Shown here: in pieces, positions 57,601 to 64,000 of the stretch
How the letters are laid out: each line of letters opens with the position of its first letter
How positions within the stretch are numbered: the first letter of the stretch is position 1
Origin: Rhodococcus rhodnii
GTDB taxonomy: Bacteria > Actinomycetota > Actinomycetes > Mycobacteriales > Pseudonocardiaceae
DNA: 64,000 nt
Direction of reading: 5' to 3'
Assembly (NCBI GenBank): GCA_000720375.1
Contig: JOAA01000003.1
Coordinates: 372,001-436,000, forward strand
Made by a program: the position numbers and the translations under genes
The notes under the pieces: generated by a model
Seen by the model: only the letters and a program-made list of their open reading frames with translations
Databases searched by the model: none
What the model was told of the DNA's origin: nothing

Positions 57601-58168
57601 GATCGGCGAGTACCTCGGACAGACCGCGCCCAAGGTGCGCGCGGCCGTGGCCAAGGCGCTCGGTGGCGTGCTGTTCATCGACGAGGCCTACTCGCTGACC
57701 GAGGCCTGGTTCGACGACTACGGCTCGGAGGCCATCGCCGAGTTGATCAAGCTGATGGAGGAGCACCGGGAGGACTTGGTCGTGATCGTGGCCGGGTACG
57801 ACGCCAAGATGGCCAAGTTCCTGGACAAGAACCCGGGCCTGGCGTCCCGGTTCCCGTCCAAACTGCGGTTCCCCGACTACAGCGACGACGAGCTGGTCGC
57901 GATCTTCCAGGCGATGACCGAGAAGGCGGGCTACGAACTGCACCCCGACGTGCTCCCGGCGGTCCGGAGACTGCTCAAACGCACGGCGCGGGGTGAGTCC
58001 TTCGGCAACGGCCGGTTCGTCCGCAATGTGTTCGACCGGGCGGTGGCTCTGCAGGGCCACCGGATCACCAGCAGCGCGGAGTCCCCGGAAGTCCGCCTGC
58101 TGCTGGCCGAGGACCTGCCGGAATCGCTGGACACGGGCCCCGATGCGCCAACTGGCCAATACCTCTGA
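54671..58168 (+). CDS. Large CbbX/EccA-like protein with three AAA-type modules
   Basis: Of 1165 residues, the first ~390 match nothing I know. A first nucleotide-binding module near 400-480 is degenerate (VAGQDATGRRTAVSAL, then TLLVIDGLDRI). The second, 625-880, has intact Walker A FTGPPGTGKTMVAR (about 673) but a broken Walker B (GVLCVESAHELQ). The third, 895-1150, has GSPGTAKTTMARLL (about 941) and FIDEAYSLTEAWFDDYGSEA, the CbbX/SpoVK/EccA signature. Only the third looks fully active. EccA is an ESX secretion ATPase, but no other ESX gene is here. Monocistronic. Confidence 0.8.
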   Translation: MGRARLPDHLQVLLNDRAEVIDLYSYGPWQVPAGLLDEITERARVLNNDPRVAELPYKLTDFYSEKATIVGAELWGMIPWLSGAAAIRGGTCGDLEGWLLEDFRAEKPIVSFNPTWFTVRTSKFRPPGEWLIAAAGDDLDKRELAVQLARECLDVFAGIEPFERRRQATIALYELNMPNVRKPIAYTHLVDHWARSATDEILADLPELAGSVNYLEWLVKGFVAAHNRLRSVISGWEAAAAVACLAQQAGIWESPSEFSVFSDDTLYEDMKRYIGQPFAEGWSNEVRAWLARGVVEGEADACRAWLDMAVRLEACLRGMPDVPNSTGTLLPIGAFQRTVSDLYRRRQLVNPLEHKFAVATQERQEQAAAAASEVSLVGQPELTAALRDLRVERPGTERQVRLLVAGQDATGRRTAVSALIQNLMDNRVVSSSRWISDPIYATLDASNALQQLTRDVRECLAEKTLLVIDGLDRIIGFDRCGTAVAEELRRSLKRHPDLNVIVVCGPGGDTRLFDTNPALYQLFRVARTTEFTDKHYAELLKRAVARRGATISRAVSLAAGVLLTRTPPLLNLRGARLVEHLAEQSVRAARKRAKVGPSRSVTVTEADLPRQLVPGDLAGSDPQAELDSCVGLEKIKRELSLLVAEEKAHRMRREAGMVVDARARHMVFTGPPGTGKTMVARILGRMFAATGVLSSGHIVVVDRADLVHGEGWEIGPRVRRLVDRAVGGVLCVESAHELQPSEDDWRNRETVNALVAAVQSHTKDLVVVLTGPDAAVNGLLKSEPDLAAYFPSVLRFPALTEDNFVALFEAKCEAAGFTLRDGVVQKVRSLVKSTPTGNARLAIGLLERAIARQARRVLADGVVGENESLHEILVEDVPDTLATTSWVELPHDPLSEIDKLIGLESVKHEVRLLVAEAKADRMRREAGIPLASPTRHLVFTGSPGTAKTTMARLLAAVYAKLGLLSSGHLVEVSRGDLIGEYLGQTAPKVRAAVAKALGGVLFIDEAYSLTEAWFDDYGSEAIAELIKLMEEHREDLVVIVAGYDAKMAKFLDKNPGLASRFPSKLRFPDYSDDELVAIFQAMTEKAGYELHPDVLPAVRRLLKRTARGESFGNGRFVRNVFDRAVALQGHRITSSAESPEVRLLLAEDLPESLDTGPDAPTGQYL

Positions 58169-58401
58169 CATTTGTACAACGGCGAAAGCCCAGGTCAGAT
58201 GGATGCTCCCGATGACCGGCCAAAAACCAGGCGCCGACCAGGCGGTTATGACGATTGGATGACGCCTCTTACATTTGTACAACGACAAATCGCCTGGTCA
58301 ACAGGGCGCTGCTCGCAACCCGCCGAACCACGCGCCGACCAGGCAACTATGTCATTTGCACGACGCCTCTTGCTTTTGCACAACGACAAATCGGCTGGTC
58401 A
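58161..58401. repeat. Tandem intergenic repeat, about 102-bp period, three copies
   Basis: Two full 70-bp units, 58231-58300 and 58332-58401, match at 58 of 70 positions. A third partial unit ends at 58197. The spacing between unit ends is 103 and 101 nt. Each ends in acaacgacaaatcgcctggtca or a variant, with TTGTACAA or TTGCACAA inside. The first overlaps the stop of the AAA gene and the last contains the stop of the GGDEF gene. On the minus strand they read TGACCAGGCGATTTGTCGTTG. Confidence 0.8.
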
Positions 58402-59760
58402 GGACGGAATGTCCGTGCGGCGGCGCAACGGACGCGCCTGTAAGGGAATGGCCGGCGGAGCAGCGGCTGGGGCCGAGCCGTTCTCGCTCGGCGTGGCCAG
58501 ACAGATCTGGTTGCGGCCCGCTTCCTTGGCCGCAAGCAGTGCGGCATCGGCAGCCAGGACGAGACGGTCGACGTCCACACCGGAATCCGGGTAGACGGCC
58601 GCACCCATGGACACCCGGATGCCGTCGAGAACGAGCGTCTTGCCGGTCTTGGCGTGCGTGATGGACACCGGCGTATGCGCCAGGCGCAGCCGGATGCGTT
58701 CGCCAACGGACAACAGTTCGGCGCTGCTCGTGCCGGGCAGGACGACCGCGAGTTCGTCGCCACCCCATCTCGCGGCCAAATCGCCGCGCCGGATCTCGGA
58801 GCGCACCACCCGGACCACCGCCTGGAGGGCCTGATCGCCTGCCGGATGGCCGTAGCTGTTATTGATCTCGCTGAACTTGTCGACGTCCATCATCAGCACG
58901 CCGACGTTGCCGCCGACCAGTTGGGCACGACGCAGCTCGGCATCGACCACTTGCGACCAGAACGTCGGCGCCGCGAGGCCGGTCTTGTCGTCCGTCCGGG
59001 CCTGACGCTGGTACTGCGGCAACAACAGGTCGCGATGGAGAGCCAGCACGGTGACCATCAGCACCGGCACAACCCACGGGTTGGACGCCTCCAGCGCGCC
59101 GACCGCGATACCCAGGCCGAGCGCGGCGGCCACCACGAGCTGATCGGACAATTCACCGAGCGCACGCCGGGCGGTGGTCTCCGGAGAAGACAGAAGGATC
59201 GCGCCGACAACCATGGCGTAGTTGATGAGCCACCAGGTGGTGGCCGCGGCGACCACGATGACCAGCGACCACGGTCCAACCGGGACACGTGGCGCGTTTT
59301 CCAGGCCACCCGCACGCAGTACTGCCGACGCGCACGCGCTGGCCAGGATGAACGTGGCCGCGGAGAAGATCTTGCGATGCCAGACGAACTGGCCGTACAC
59401 CCGCGCCCAGCAGAACGTGTAGGCGATCACCACGAGGGCGACTACGAGCGGTAGCGGCAGCAGCAGGACCCCGGTGAACACCCAGAGTGACTTCAAGTTG
59501 GTGTAGGGGACGCCTTCGACGGCCAGCTCGCGCCTGCGTTCGATGCTCCGGGCCGCTTCGAGGTGCAGCAGTGAGGCCCCGGCCAGCACGCCGAACCACA
59601 CCCATTCGGTGCGACTCACGTTCAAATGCAGGCTCGCCATGACTGTGACCAGGACCGCGACCAGGTCCGTGACCAGCACATACGCCAGCGAGGCGCGCGG
59701 AAGCGACCAGAGACGCCACTTTCGGGGCGAGACCCAGCGCAGCCTGGGGTTCACACTCAT
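58399..59760 (-). CDS. Membrane GGDEF diguanylate cyclase
   Basis: The 453-residue protein has an N-terminal membrane region of about eight helices (residues 20-245), then a GGDEF domain with MMDVDKFSEINNSYGHPAGD and the active-site motif RWGGDELAVVLP (GGDEL 333-337). The inhibitory site RxxD lies at 324-327 with the standard 5-residue gap, so product inhibition by c-di-GMP is likely. No EAL domain is present. ATG at 59760 is preferred over a frame start 19 codons upstream. It is divergent from the GNEW repeat peptide by 119 nt. Confidence 0.88.
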   Translation of the reverse strand: MSVNPRLRWVSPRKWRLWSLPRASLAYVLVTDLVAVLVTVMASLHLNVSRTEWVWFGVLAGASLLHLEAARSIERRRELAVEGVPYTNLKSLWVFTGVLLLPLPLVVALVVIAYTFCWARVYGQFVWHRKIFSAATFILASACASAVLRAGGLENAPRVPVGPWSLVIVVAAATTWWLINYAMVVGAILLSSPETTARRALGELSDQLVVAAALGLGIAVGALEASNPWVVPVLMVTVLALHRDLLLPQYQRQARTDDKTGLAAPTFWSQVVDAELRRAQLVGGNVGVLMMDVDKFSEINNSYGHPAGDQALQAVVRVVRSEIRRGDLAARWGGDELAVVLPGTSSAELLSVGERIRLRLAHTPVSITHAKTGKTLVLDGIRVSMGAAVYPDSGVDVDRLVLAADAALLAAKEAGRNQICLATPSENGSAPAAAPPAIPLQARPLRRRTDIPS

Positions 59761-59879
59761 CACCAGGCCCGTATCTCGAACGCGGGTCACCCGGTGAACG
59801 GTAATCGGCAAGGTCACCCGATGTCTTTCGGCCAGTCGGGGGTCTTGTACCGATCCGATGTGTACAGAGAGGAACGACC

Positions 59880-60014
59880 GTGAACGGCAACGAATGGGTT
59901 CAGCGCGGGAACGAATGGTTCGCGGGCAACGAGTGGTTCGCTGGGAATGAATGGTTCATCGCGGGCAACGAGTGGTTCACCGGCAACGAGTGGCTCTTCC
60001 AGGCCGCCTGCTGA
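59880..60014 (+). CDS. 44-residue GNEW-repeat peptide
   Basis: The short frame starts at GTG behind AGAGAGGAAC and ends TGC TGA. It has six GNEW motifs starting at residues 3, 10, 16, 22, 29 and 35; repeats 2-5 are GNEWF and the C-terminus is LFQAAC. Between copies the DNA varies mainly at third positions (GGC/GGG, AAC/AAT, GAA/GAG), as expected if the plus-strand peptide is selected. There is no signal peptide or known leader. A strong terminator follows at 60027. I do not recognise the family; a modified-peptide precursor or self-assembling peptide is possible. Divergent from the GGDEF gene. Confidence 0.75.
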   Translation: MNGNEWVQRGNEWFAGNEWFAGNEWFIAGNEWFTGNEWLFQAAC

Positions 60015-60026
60015 TGCGGCAGGAGA

Positions 60027-60063
60027 GTGGTGGCGGGCTCGCCCTCGCTGAGCCCGCCACCAC
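60027..60063. terminator. 14-bp perfect hairpin between the repeat peptide and MFS gene
   Basis: GTGGTGGCGGGCTC / GAGCCCGCCACCAC pair perfectly around a 9-nt loop, 12 nt after the peptide stop and 18 nt beyond the convergent MFS stop. It is a bidirectional terminator, and supports the reality of the short rightward gene. Confidence 0.78.
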
Positions 60064-60081
60064 GGCGCCGGTCACCGGCCT

Positions 60082-61251
60082 TCAGACGATCAGCCCGGCG
60101 GCGATGGCGGGCCCGAAGGCACCGCCGAGCTGATAGCAGAGAGTGCACAGGCTGAGCGCGGTCGACCGGTGGTCTGCCGGTGCCGCACGCCCGGCGCGGG
60201 TCGCGTACCAGGCCAATCCGGCGGTCGCGGCGAACATTCCGAACGCGGTCGCGGTGGCGTATGCCGTGGGCCAGGGCGCCACTAGCGGCAGCACCGTGGC
60301 CAGGACTCCGGCGGCGATGATCGTCGATGAGCCACCCCAAGACGTGTACCTGGTGAACAGCAATGCCGCGATGGAGCCCGCAGCGAGCGTGATCAGGATC
60401 GTCACGCCGATCCGGTCGGCTGACCAGTGCTGTTCCAGTAGCCGGGGAACGGTGTAGAGCAGCGCGAAATACGAGGTCGACAACGCGCATGCCAGCGCTG
60501 CCGACGTAAGGAACACGCGCGACCGTAAGACGGAATGCGGGATGAATCCGTCAGGGCTGCGACGGATATGCAGGACAAGGAGCGCGACAGCCACGACAGC
60601 TGTCAGCAAGGCCGGCACGGGAAAGCGCACGACGAGGACCAACGTACTGACCAATGCCATCACCAGCACAATCCCCACGATGTCCACAGGCGCCGCGCCG
60701 CCCTCAGAGTTGACGGCACCGCGCAGGACAACGGGGACGGCCAGCAGCGCGATGAGCGACAGACTCAGCGGCAACCGCCAGGAGATCTCTGCCAGCGTCG
60801 CCCCGGCTAACGGCCCGAACGCGCCGACCAGGCCGACTCCCGCGGTGATCGCCCCGGTCCGCCGGGTTGTCCCGGCGAGCCCAATGGCGAGAGTGACCAG
60901 CGCGCCACCACCGGCTGCTTGCGCAGCGCGCCCGGCGAGCAGGACGGGCAGCGTCGGAGCCACCGTGACCAGCAGCGTTCCCAAGAGGACAAGACCAGCG
61001 CTGACCAGCACGGTGGCCCGGACGCCGCTGCGCAGCAGCGTCGCGGTCAGAGGCGCGCCGAGTACCGCCGCCCAGCCGAAAGCGGTCGCGGTCCAGGTCG
61101 CGTCGGCGGCGCTGATCCCCAGGGCATGGGCCACGTCGGGGATGACGGTCGTTGTGCTGTTCGCGCTGAGCGCGGTCGGGGTGGCGAGCAGGGCGAGGCC
61201 GAGGACCGAGACACGTTTCTCGTGGTGGGTGATCACATCCCCAAAGTACAC
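60082..61251 (-). CDS. MFS transporter (drug-efflux type)
   Basis: The 389-residue transporter has twelve predicted helices. It starts LGLALLATPTALSANSTTTVIPDVAHALG and has GRAAQAAGGGALVTLAIGLAG in helix 4, like AraJ/DHA1-type efflux proteins. Motif A is weak. GTG at 61251 or GTG at 61236 may be the start; the promoter overlaps the ACTAGT operators. A divergent TetR gene is the likely repressor. The substrate is unknown, with drug or modified peptide as options. Confidence 0.82.
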   Translation of the reverse strand: MYFGDVITHHEKRVSVLGLALLATPTALSANSTTTVIPDVAHALGISAADATWTATAFGWAAVLGAPLTATLLRSGVRATVLVSAGLVLLGTLLVTVAPTLPVLLAGRAAQAAGGGALVTLAIGLAGTTRRTGAITAGVGLVGAFGPLAGATLAEISWRLPLSLSLIALLAVPVVLRGAVNSEGGAAPVDIVGIVLVMALVSTLVLVVRFPVPALLTAVVAVALLVLHIRRSPDGFIPHSVLRSRVFLTSAALACALSTSYFALLYTVPRLLEQHWSADRIGVTILITLAAGSIAALLFTRYTSWGGSSTIIAAGVLATVLPLVAPWPTAYATATAFGMFAATAGLAWYATRAGRAAPADHRSTALSLCTLCYQLGGAFGPAIAAGLIV

Positions 61252-61252
61252 T

Positions 61253-61277
61253 GACTAGTACAATAGATACACTAGTC
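61253..61277. promoter_or_regulatory. Inverted ACTAGT operators between MFS and TetR genes
   Basis: GACTAGT-acaatagatac-ACTAGTC has perfect 7-bp arms. TACACT precedes the first arm and overlaps the second, and a TATACT (-10-like) follows for the TetR gene. It is probably the TetR binding site covering both promoters. Confidence 0.6.
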
Positions 61278-61313
61278 GGTATACTTTGCGGCCGTGGCCA
61301 TAGACTGGCGTTC

Positions 61314-61946
61314 GTGGCCGAGCGTTCCGAATCGTCCGGCAGGCCGGAGAAGCGACAAGCGATCACGCGGGCCGCCCGCAAGATGTTCGGTCAGGACGGC
61401 TACACCCGCGCGAGTGTCGACGCGATCGCCGCCGAAGCCGGTGTGTCCAAACGAACCATCTACAACCACTTCGCGGACAAGGAGCAACTGTTCCTGACTG
61501 TCGCGCTGGAGGGAGCGCGGGAGGTCACAGCCGCCATCGGGCAGATCATGGACCGGCACCTGCGCAAGATCGTGGACCTGGGGCAGGACCTGGTCGACTT
61601 CACCCTCGACCGGGTTGCGGCGGTGGCCGACTTTCCCGACCACTTCGCGTTGGTCCGCACGATCGAGGCCGAGGCGGCCCGGATCCCGCCCGAGATCCTC
61701 AAGGCGTGGACGGACGTCGGTCCGCAGACCGCGCACCTGCGGCTCGCGCCCTACCTGCGCCGGATCGCCGACAGCGGCCTGCTGGACATCGACGACGCCG
61801 ACACGGCGGCCGCCCACTTGACGCTGCTGACCATCACCGACTGGAACCAGCAGACCTTCTACGGCGCCGTCCCGCTGCCCCACGACGAGGTCACCCGGAT
61901 GGTCACCGCGGGGGTCCAGGCGTTCCTGCGCGCCTACCGGCCCTGA
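61314..61946 (+). CDS. TetR family transcriptional regulator
   Basis: The 210-residue regulator has the TetR DNA-binding region RQAITRAARKMFGQDGYTRASVDAIAAEAGVSKRTIYNHFADKEQLF and a C-terminal ligand domain of the TetR_C_7 (AefR-like) type. GTG at 61314. It is divergent from the MFS exporter, which it likely represses. Its TGA directly abuts the paaE stop on the other strand. Confidence 0.88.
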   Translation: MAERSESSGRPEKRQAITRAARKMFGQDGYTRASVDAIAAEAGVSKRTIYNHFADKEQLFLTVALEGAREVTAAIGQIMDRHLRKIVDLGQDLVDFTLDRVAAVADFPDHFALVRTIEAEAARIPPEILKAWTDVGPQTAHLRLAPYLRRIADSGLLDIDDADTAAAHLTLLTITDWNQQTFYGAVPLPHDEVTRMVTAGVQAFLRAYRP

Positions 61947-63020
61947 TCACTGGTCGAAGTCGATCTCCACGGCGTCCGATGTGGGCACGGTCTGGCATGT
62001 GACCACGAATCCGGCGTCGACCTCGGCGTCTTCCAGTGCGAAGTTGCGGCGCATGTGGACCTTCCCGATGACCACCTTGGCCCGGCAGGTCCCGCATACC
62101 CCGCCCTTGCAGGCGAAAGGCAGGTCCGGACGGACCCGTTGGGCGCCTTCGAGCAAGGTCGTGTCGCGTGGGACGACCGCGGTGGTGGTCTTTCCGTCGA
62201 GCCGGACGGTCACCTCGGCGCTCGGGCCGGTCATGGCCGGGTCGACGTGCTGGACCTGCTCGGGTGGCTCATCTTCCACATAGAACAGTTCGAAGTGGAT
62301 GCGCTCACGCGGGACACCCAGGTCCGTCAACACCTCTCGGGCGTCGGTGACCATTCCGAACGGTCCGCACAGCCACCAGTGGTCCACCTTGGACACCTGG
62401 AGCAGCATTGGCAGCAAGGTCCGGAGTTTCGCGGCATCCAGGCGTCCGGTGAACAGTTCGGCTTCGCGGGGTTCGCGGGACAGCACGTGCACGAGTTCCA
62501 TCCGCGCCGTGTAGCGATCCTTAAGATCCGCGAGCTCGTCCGCGAACATGACTGTATTGGTGCGGCGGTTGCCGTACAGCACCACTGCGCTCGCGGAGGG
62601 GTCCTGCAGCACTGTCGACAGGATCGACATCACTGGCGTGATTCCTGAGCCAGCGGCCAGCAGCACGTGCCGCGCAGGCGTCGAGTCGGGGGTGAAGTCG
62701 CCAGTGGGTGGCAGGACTTCGATGGTGTCGCCTGGTTTGACCTCGTGCACGAGCCATGGCGAGAACGCTCCGCCTGGCACTTCGCGGACGCCAATCCGTG
62801 GTTTCGCGCCGACCATGGCGCAGATCGAGTACGACCGGCGCTCGTCCCGGCCGTCGATGATCCGGCGAAGCGTCAGCGATTGCCCGGCGCGGAACTCGTA
62901 CTCCGAGGCCAGCTCGGCGGGCACGTCGAAGGTCACCGCGACGGCGTCGTCGCAGAGGCGCTCCACGTGAGCCACCGTCAGCTTGTGGAACTCGGTCCTA
63001 CGGCGCAAAGAAGTGGTCAC
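61947..63020 (-). CDS. paaE: Phenylacetyl-CoA epoxidase reductase subunit PaaE
   Basis: The 357-residue reductase has FAD-binding RRSYSICAM, NAD-binding LLAAGSGITPVMSIL and a C-terminal plant-type [2Fe-2S] ferredoxin domain, CKGGVCGTCRAKV with the distant cysteine in VVTCQTV. It passes electrons from NADPH to the PaaABC epoxidase, which opens the aerobic phenylacetate pathway. It lies 1 nt downstream of paaD in the paa operon. ATG at 63020. Confidence 0.93.
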   Translation of the reverse strand: MTTSLRRRTEFHKLTVAHVERLCDDAVAVTFDVPAELASEYEFRAGQSLTLRRIIDGRDERRSYSICAMVGAKPRIGVREVPGGAFSPWLVHEVKPGDTIEVLPPTGDFTPDSTPARHVLLAAGSGITPVMSILSTVLQDPSASAVVLYGNRRTNTVMFADELADLKDRYTARMELVHVLSREPREAELFTGRLDAAKLRTLLPMLLQVSKVDHWWLCGPFGMVTDAREVLTDLGVPRERIHFELFYVEDEPPEQVQHVDPAMTGPSAEVTVRLDGKTTTAVVPRDTTLLEGAQRVRPDLPFACKGGVCGTCRAKVVIGKVHMRRNFALEDAEVDAGFVVTCQTVPTSDAVEIDFDQ

Positions 63021-63021
63021 G

Positions 63022-63510
63022 TCAGATCTCCTTGACGTGTTCGAACGGTTCGTCGCAGGCCTGGCACCGCCGGAGCGCCTTGCACGCCGTGGCGCTGAAT
63101 TCCGACAACAACTCGGTGTCCAGCGAGCCGCATTGCGGGCAAGTGACTCGCTTCGGCGGCGCGGTCAGCGTGAGCGGGATCGGGCCGCCGCCGCGAGGTG
63201 CGGCGCCCGGCGGGGCGATCCCAGCCGAGGCGAGCTTCTCCCGCCCAGCTGGGGTGATCCAGTCGGTGGTCCACGCGGGCGACAACACCGTTCGCACGTC
63301 CACCGAATCGAACCCGGCTCGGTGCAATGCCGAGTACAGATCCGAGCGCATCGCATCCATGGCTGGGCAACCGGTGTACGTGGGTGTGATGGTCACGACC
63401 ACACCGTCCTTGCTCTCCCGGACGTCACGCAGGACGCCCAGATCGGCCAGGGTCAGCATGGGCAGTTCGGGATCGGTGACCGTCTCGGCCACGGCACGTG
63501 CGCTCACCAT
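63022..63510 (-). CDS. paaD: PaaD, phenylacetyl-CoA epoxidase maturation protein
   Basis: The 162-residue protein has the DUF59/MIP18 motif VTDPELPMLTLADLGVLRDV and TPTYTGCPAMDAM, plus a C-terminal zinc ribbon (CPQCGS ... CKALRRCQACDEPF). PaaD is thought to help assemble iron centres for the epoxidase. It overlaps paaC by 7 nt. Confidence 0.93.
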   Translation of the reverse strand: MVSARAVAETVTDPELPMLTLADLGVLRDVRESKDGVVVTITPTYTGCPAMDAMRSDLYSALHRAGFDSVDVRTVLSPAWTTDWITPAGREKLASAGIAPPGAAPRGGGPIPLTLTAPPKRVTCPQCGSLDTELLSEFSATACKALRRCQACDEPFEHVKEI

Positions 63511-64000
63511 GTCGCGTCCGGATGGGCACGGGCGACGCTCTGCATTTCGGCCAGCAACGGCTCCAAGTGCTCGGTGTGCGCGCCAGGCGTGAGCACCGAG
63601 TGGGCGGGTGGCTGCTTGAGTGTGCCAGCGGTCAGGACCTGCGCGATCACCGCGTCGAACTCCTCACGCAGCACCGAATCGCCGTCGAACAGCTCGTCGA
63701 CATACGGCCACACCGCGTCGATCCCGGCCTGCATCCGTTCGTGCGACAACTCGGTGCCGTCGCCGAGGCGGACGACCCAGCGCGCCGCGTAGTCGCGGTG
63801 ATAGGTCAGTTCCTTGATGCCTTTGGACGCGATCGCCGCGAGGACCTGGTCCGGCGAATCGACCAGGCGCTGCAGAAGCGCCAGCCGCCACGTGCTGAAC
63901 ACCAGCAGCCGGGCCATCGAGAACGCGAAGTCCCCGCCGGCCAGCTCGACCAGCCGGACGTTGTGGAAGTCCTCGGCGTCACGGAAGAACGCCAGGGCGT
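63504..64000 (-). CDS. paaC: PaaC, phenylacetyl-CoA epoxidase structural subunit (5' end outside window)
   Basis: The C-terminal 165 codons are present, and the gene continues past the right edge. LAFFRDAEDFHNVRLVELAGGDFAFSMAR and STWRLALLQRLVDS match PaaC, the ferritin-like partner of catalytic PaaA. HRDYAARWVVRLGDGTELSHERMQ is the family C-terminal core. An internal ATG at 63917 is not the start. The gene order paaC-paaD-paaE implies paaA and paaB further right. Confidence 0.92.
   Translation of the reverse strand, partial: ALAFFRDAEDFHNVRLVELAGGDFAFSMARLLVFSTWRLALLQRLVDSPDQVLAAIASKGIKELTYHRDYAARWVVRLGDGTELSHERMQAGIDAVWPYVDELFDGDSVLREEFDAVIAQVLTAGTLKQPPAHSVLTPGAHTEHLEPLLAEMQSVARAHPDATW

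Noticed and set aside
54671..58168. Idea that the AAA protein marks a type VII secretion locus
   Set aside because: No EccB, EccC, EccD, EccE, mycosin, WXG100 or PE/PPE-like gene is within the window; similarity is limited to the AAA domains.
59900..60490. Minus-strand open frame with NHSLP/NHSFP repeats over the GNEW gene
   Set aside because: It crosses the terminator hairpin and the MFS gene out of frame. Its repeat copies differ at residue-changing positions, whereas the plus-strand frame changes are mainly synonymous and have a ribosome site.
61314..61946. TetR gene as the paa operon regulator (PaaR-like)
   Set aside because: It is convergent with paaE and divergent from the MFS gene, with a clear inverted repeat in the shared promoter region, so the exporter is the better target.

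Overview
The window is chromosomal DNA from a high-GC actinomycete. Gene families, GTG/TTG starts with GGAGG-type ribosome binding sites, and gene order all fit Pseudonocardiales. The block pncB / clpS / DUF2017 / P1 peptidase / mec / cysO / cysM has the same order and orientation as Mycobacterium tuberculosis Rv1330c-Rv1336, a strong anchor to the mycolic-acid-bacteria/Pseudonocardia side of Actinobacteria. I saw no rRNA, tRNA, CRISPR array, transposase or phage gene.

Layout. 1-5450: sulfur-carrier cysteine synthesis (mec, cysO, cysM), ClpS, NAD salvage (pncB, pncA) and a small secreted protein. 5450-11430: biotin transporter BioY, an EamA exporter with a divergent LysR regulator, a DinG-type helicase and a secreted serine protease. 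11580-18210: a Pth2-like protein, serB, ctaD, an unusual proA-like gene and an amidase. 18217-23400: an orphan DUF397 protein, a methyltransferase translationally coupled to a P-loop ATPase, a membrane M50-type peptidase, a PIG-V-like mannosyltransferase and SoxR. 23370-33205: a signalling and export island with two paralogous ABC exporters, two histidine kinase/regulator pairs, an orphan DevR-like regulator and an ECF-like sigma factor. 33335-38850: a four-gene redox operon (DUF4142 protein, haem-binding membrane protein, ferredoxin, FAD reductase with a 400-residue repetitive tail) divergent from a sigma/anti-sigma pair. 38900-42800: MoxR ATPase, CoxE-like VWA protein and a two-component system. 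42850-54610: a phosphatase, MFS exporter plus XRE regulator, LysR regulator, threonine catabolism (tdh-kbl), a giant beta-propeller amidohydrolase, an OmpR-type regulator and dihydrolipoyl dehydrogenase. 54670-60015: a 1165-residue protein with three AAA-type modules, a tandem intergenic repeat, a GGDEF diguanylate cyclase and a 44-codon repeat peptide. 60080-64000: an MFS exporter with TetR regulator and the paaC-paaD-paaE end of a phenylacetyl-CoA epoxidase operon.

The most novel items are: (1) the 44-residue peptide at 59880-60014, six GNEW repeats whose copies differ mostly at synonymous positions; (2) the redox operon at 33335-37331 with its Met/Pro-rich repeat tail; (3) an element with core TTGACCAGCGG that recurs at the 3' ends of several genes and forms a tandem array at 58161-58401; and (4) a cluster of perfect hairpins at 28570-28674.

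Limits. Everything here was read by eye. Family calls rest on motif and length recognition, not on searches. Start codons are judged from ribosome binding sites, overlaps and family N-termini. Operators and terminators are sequence-symmetry calls only.
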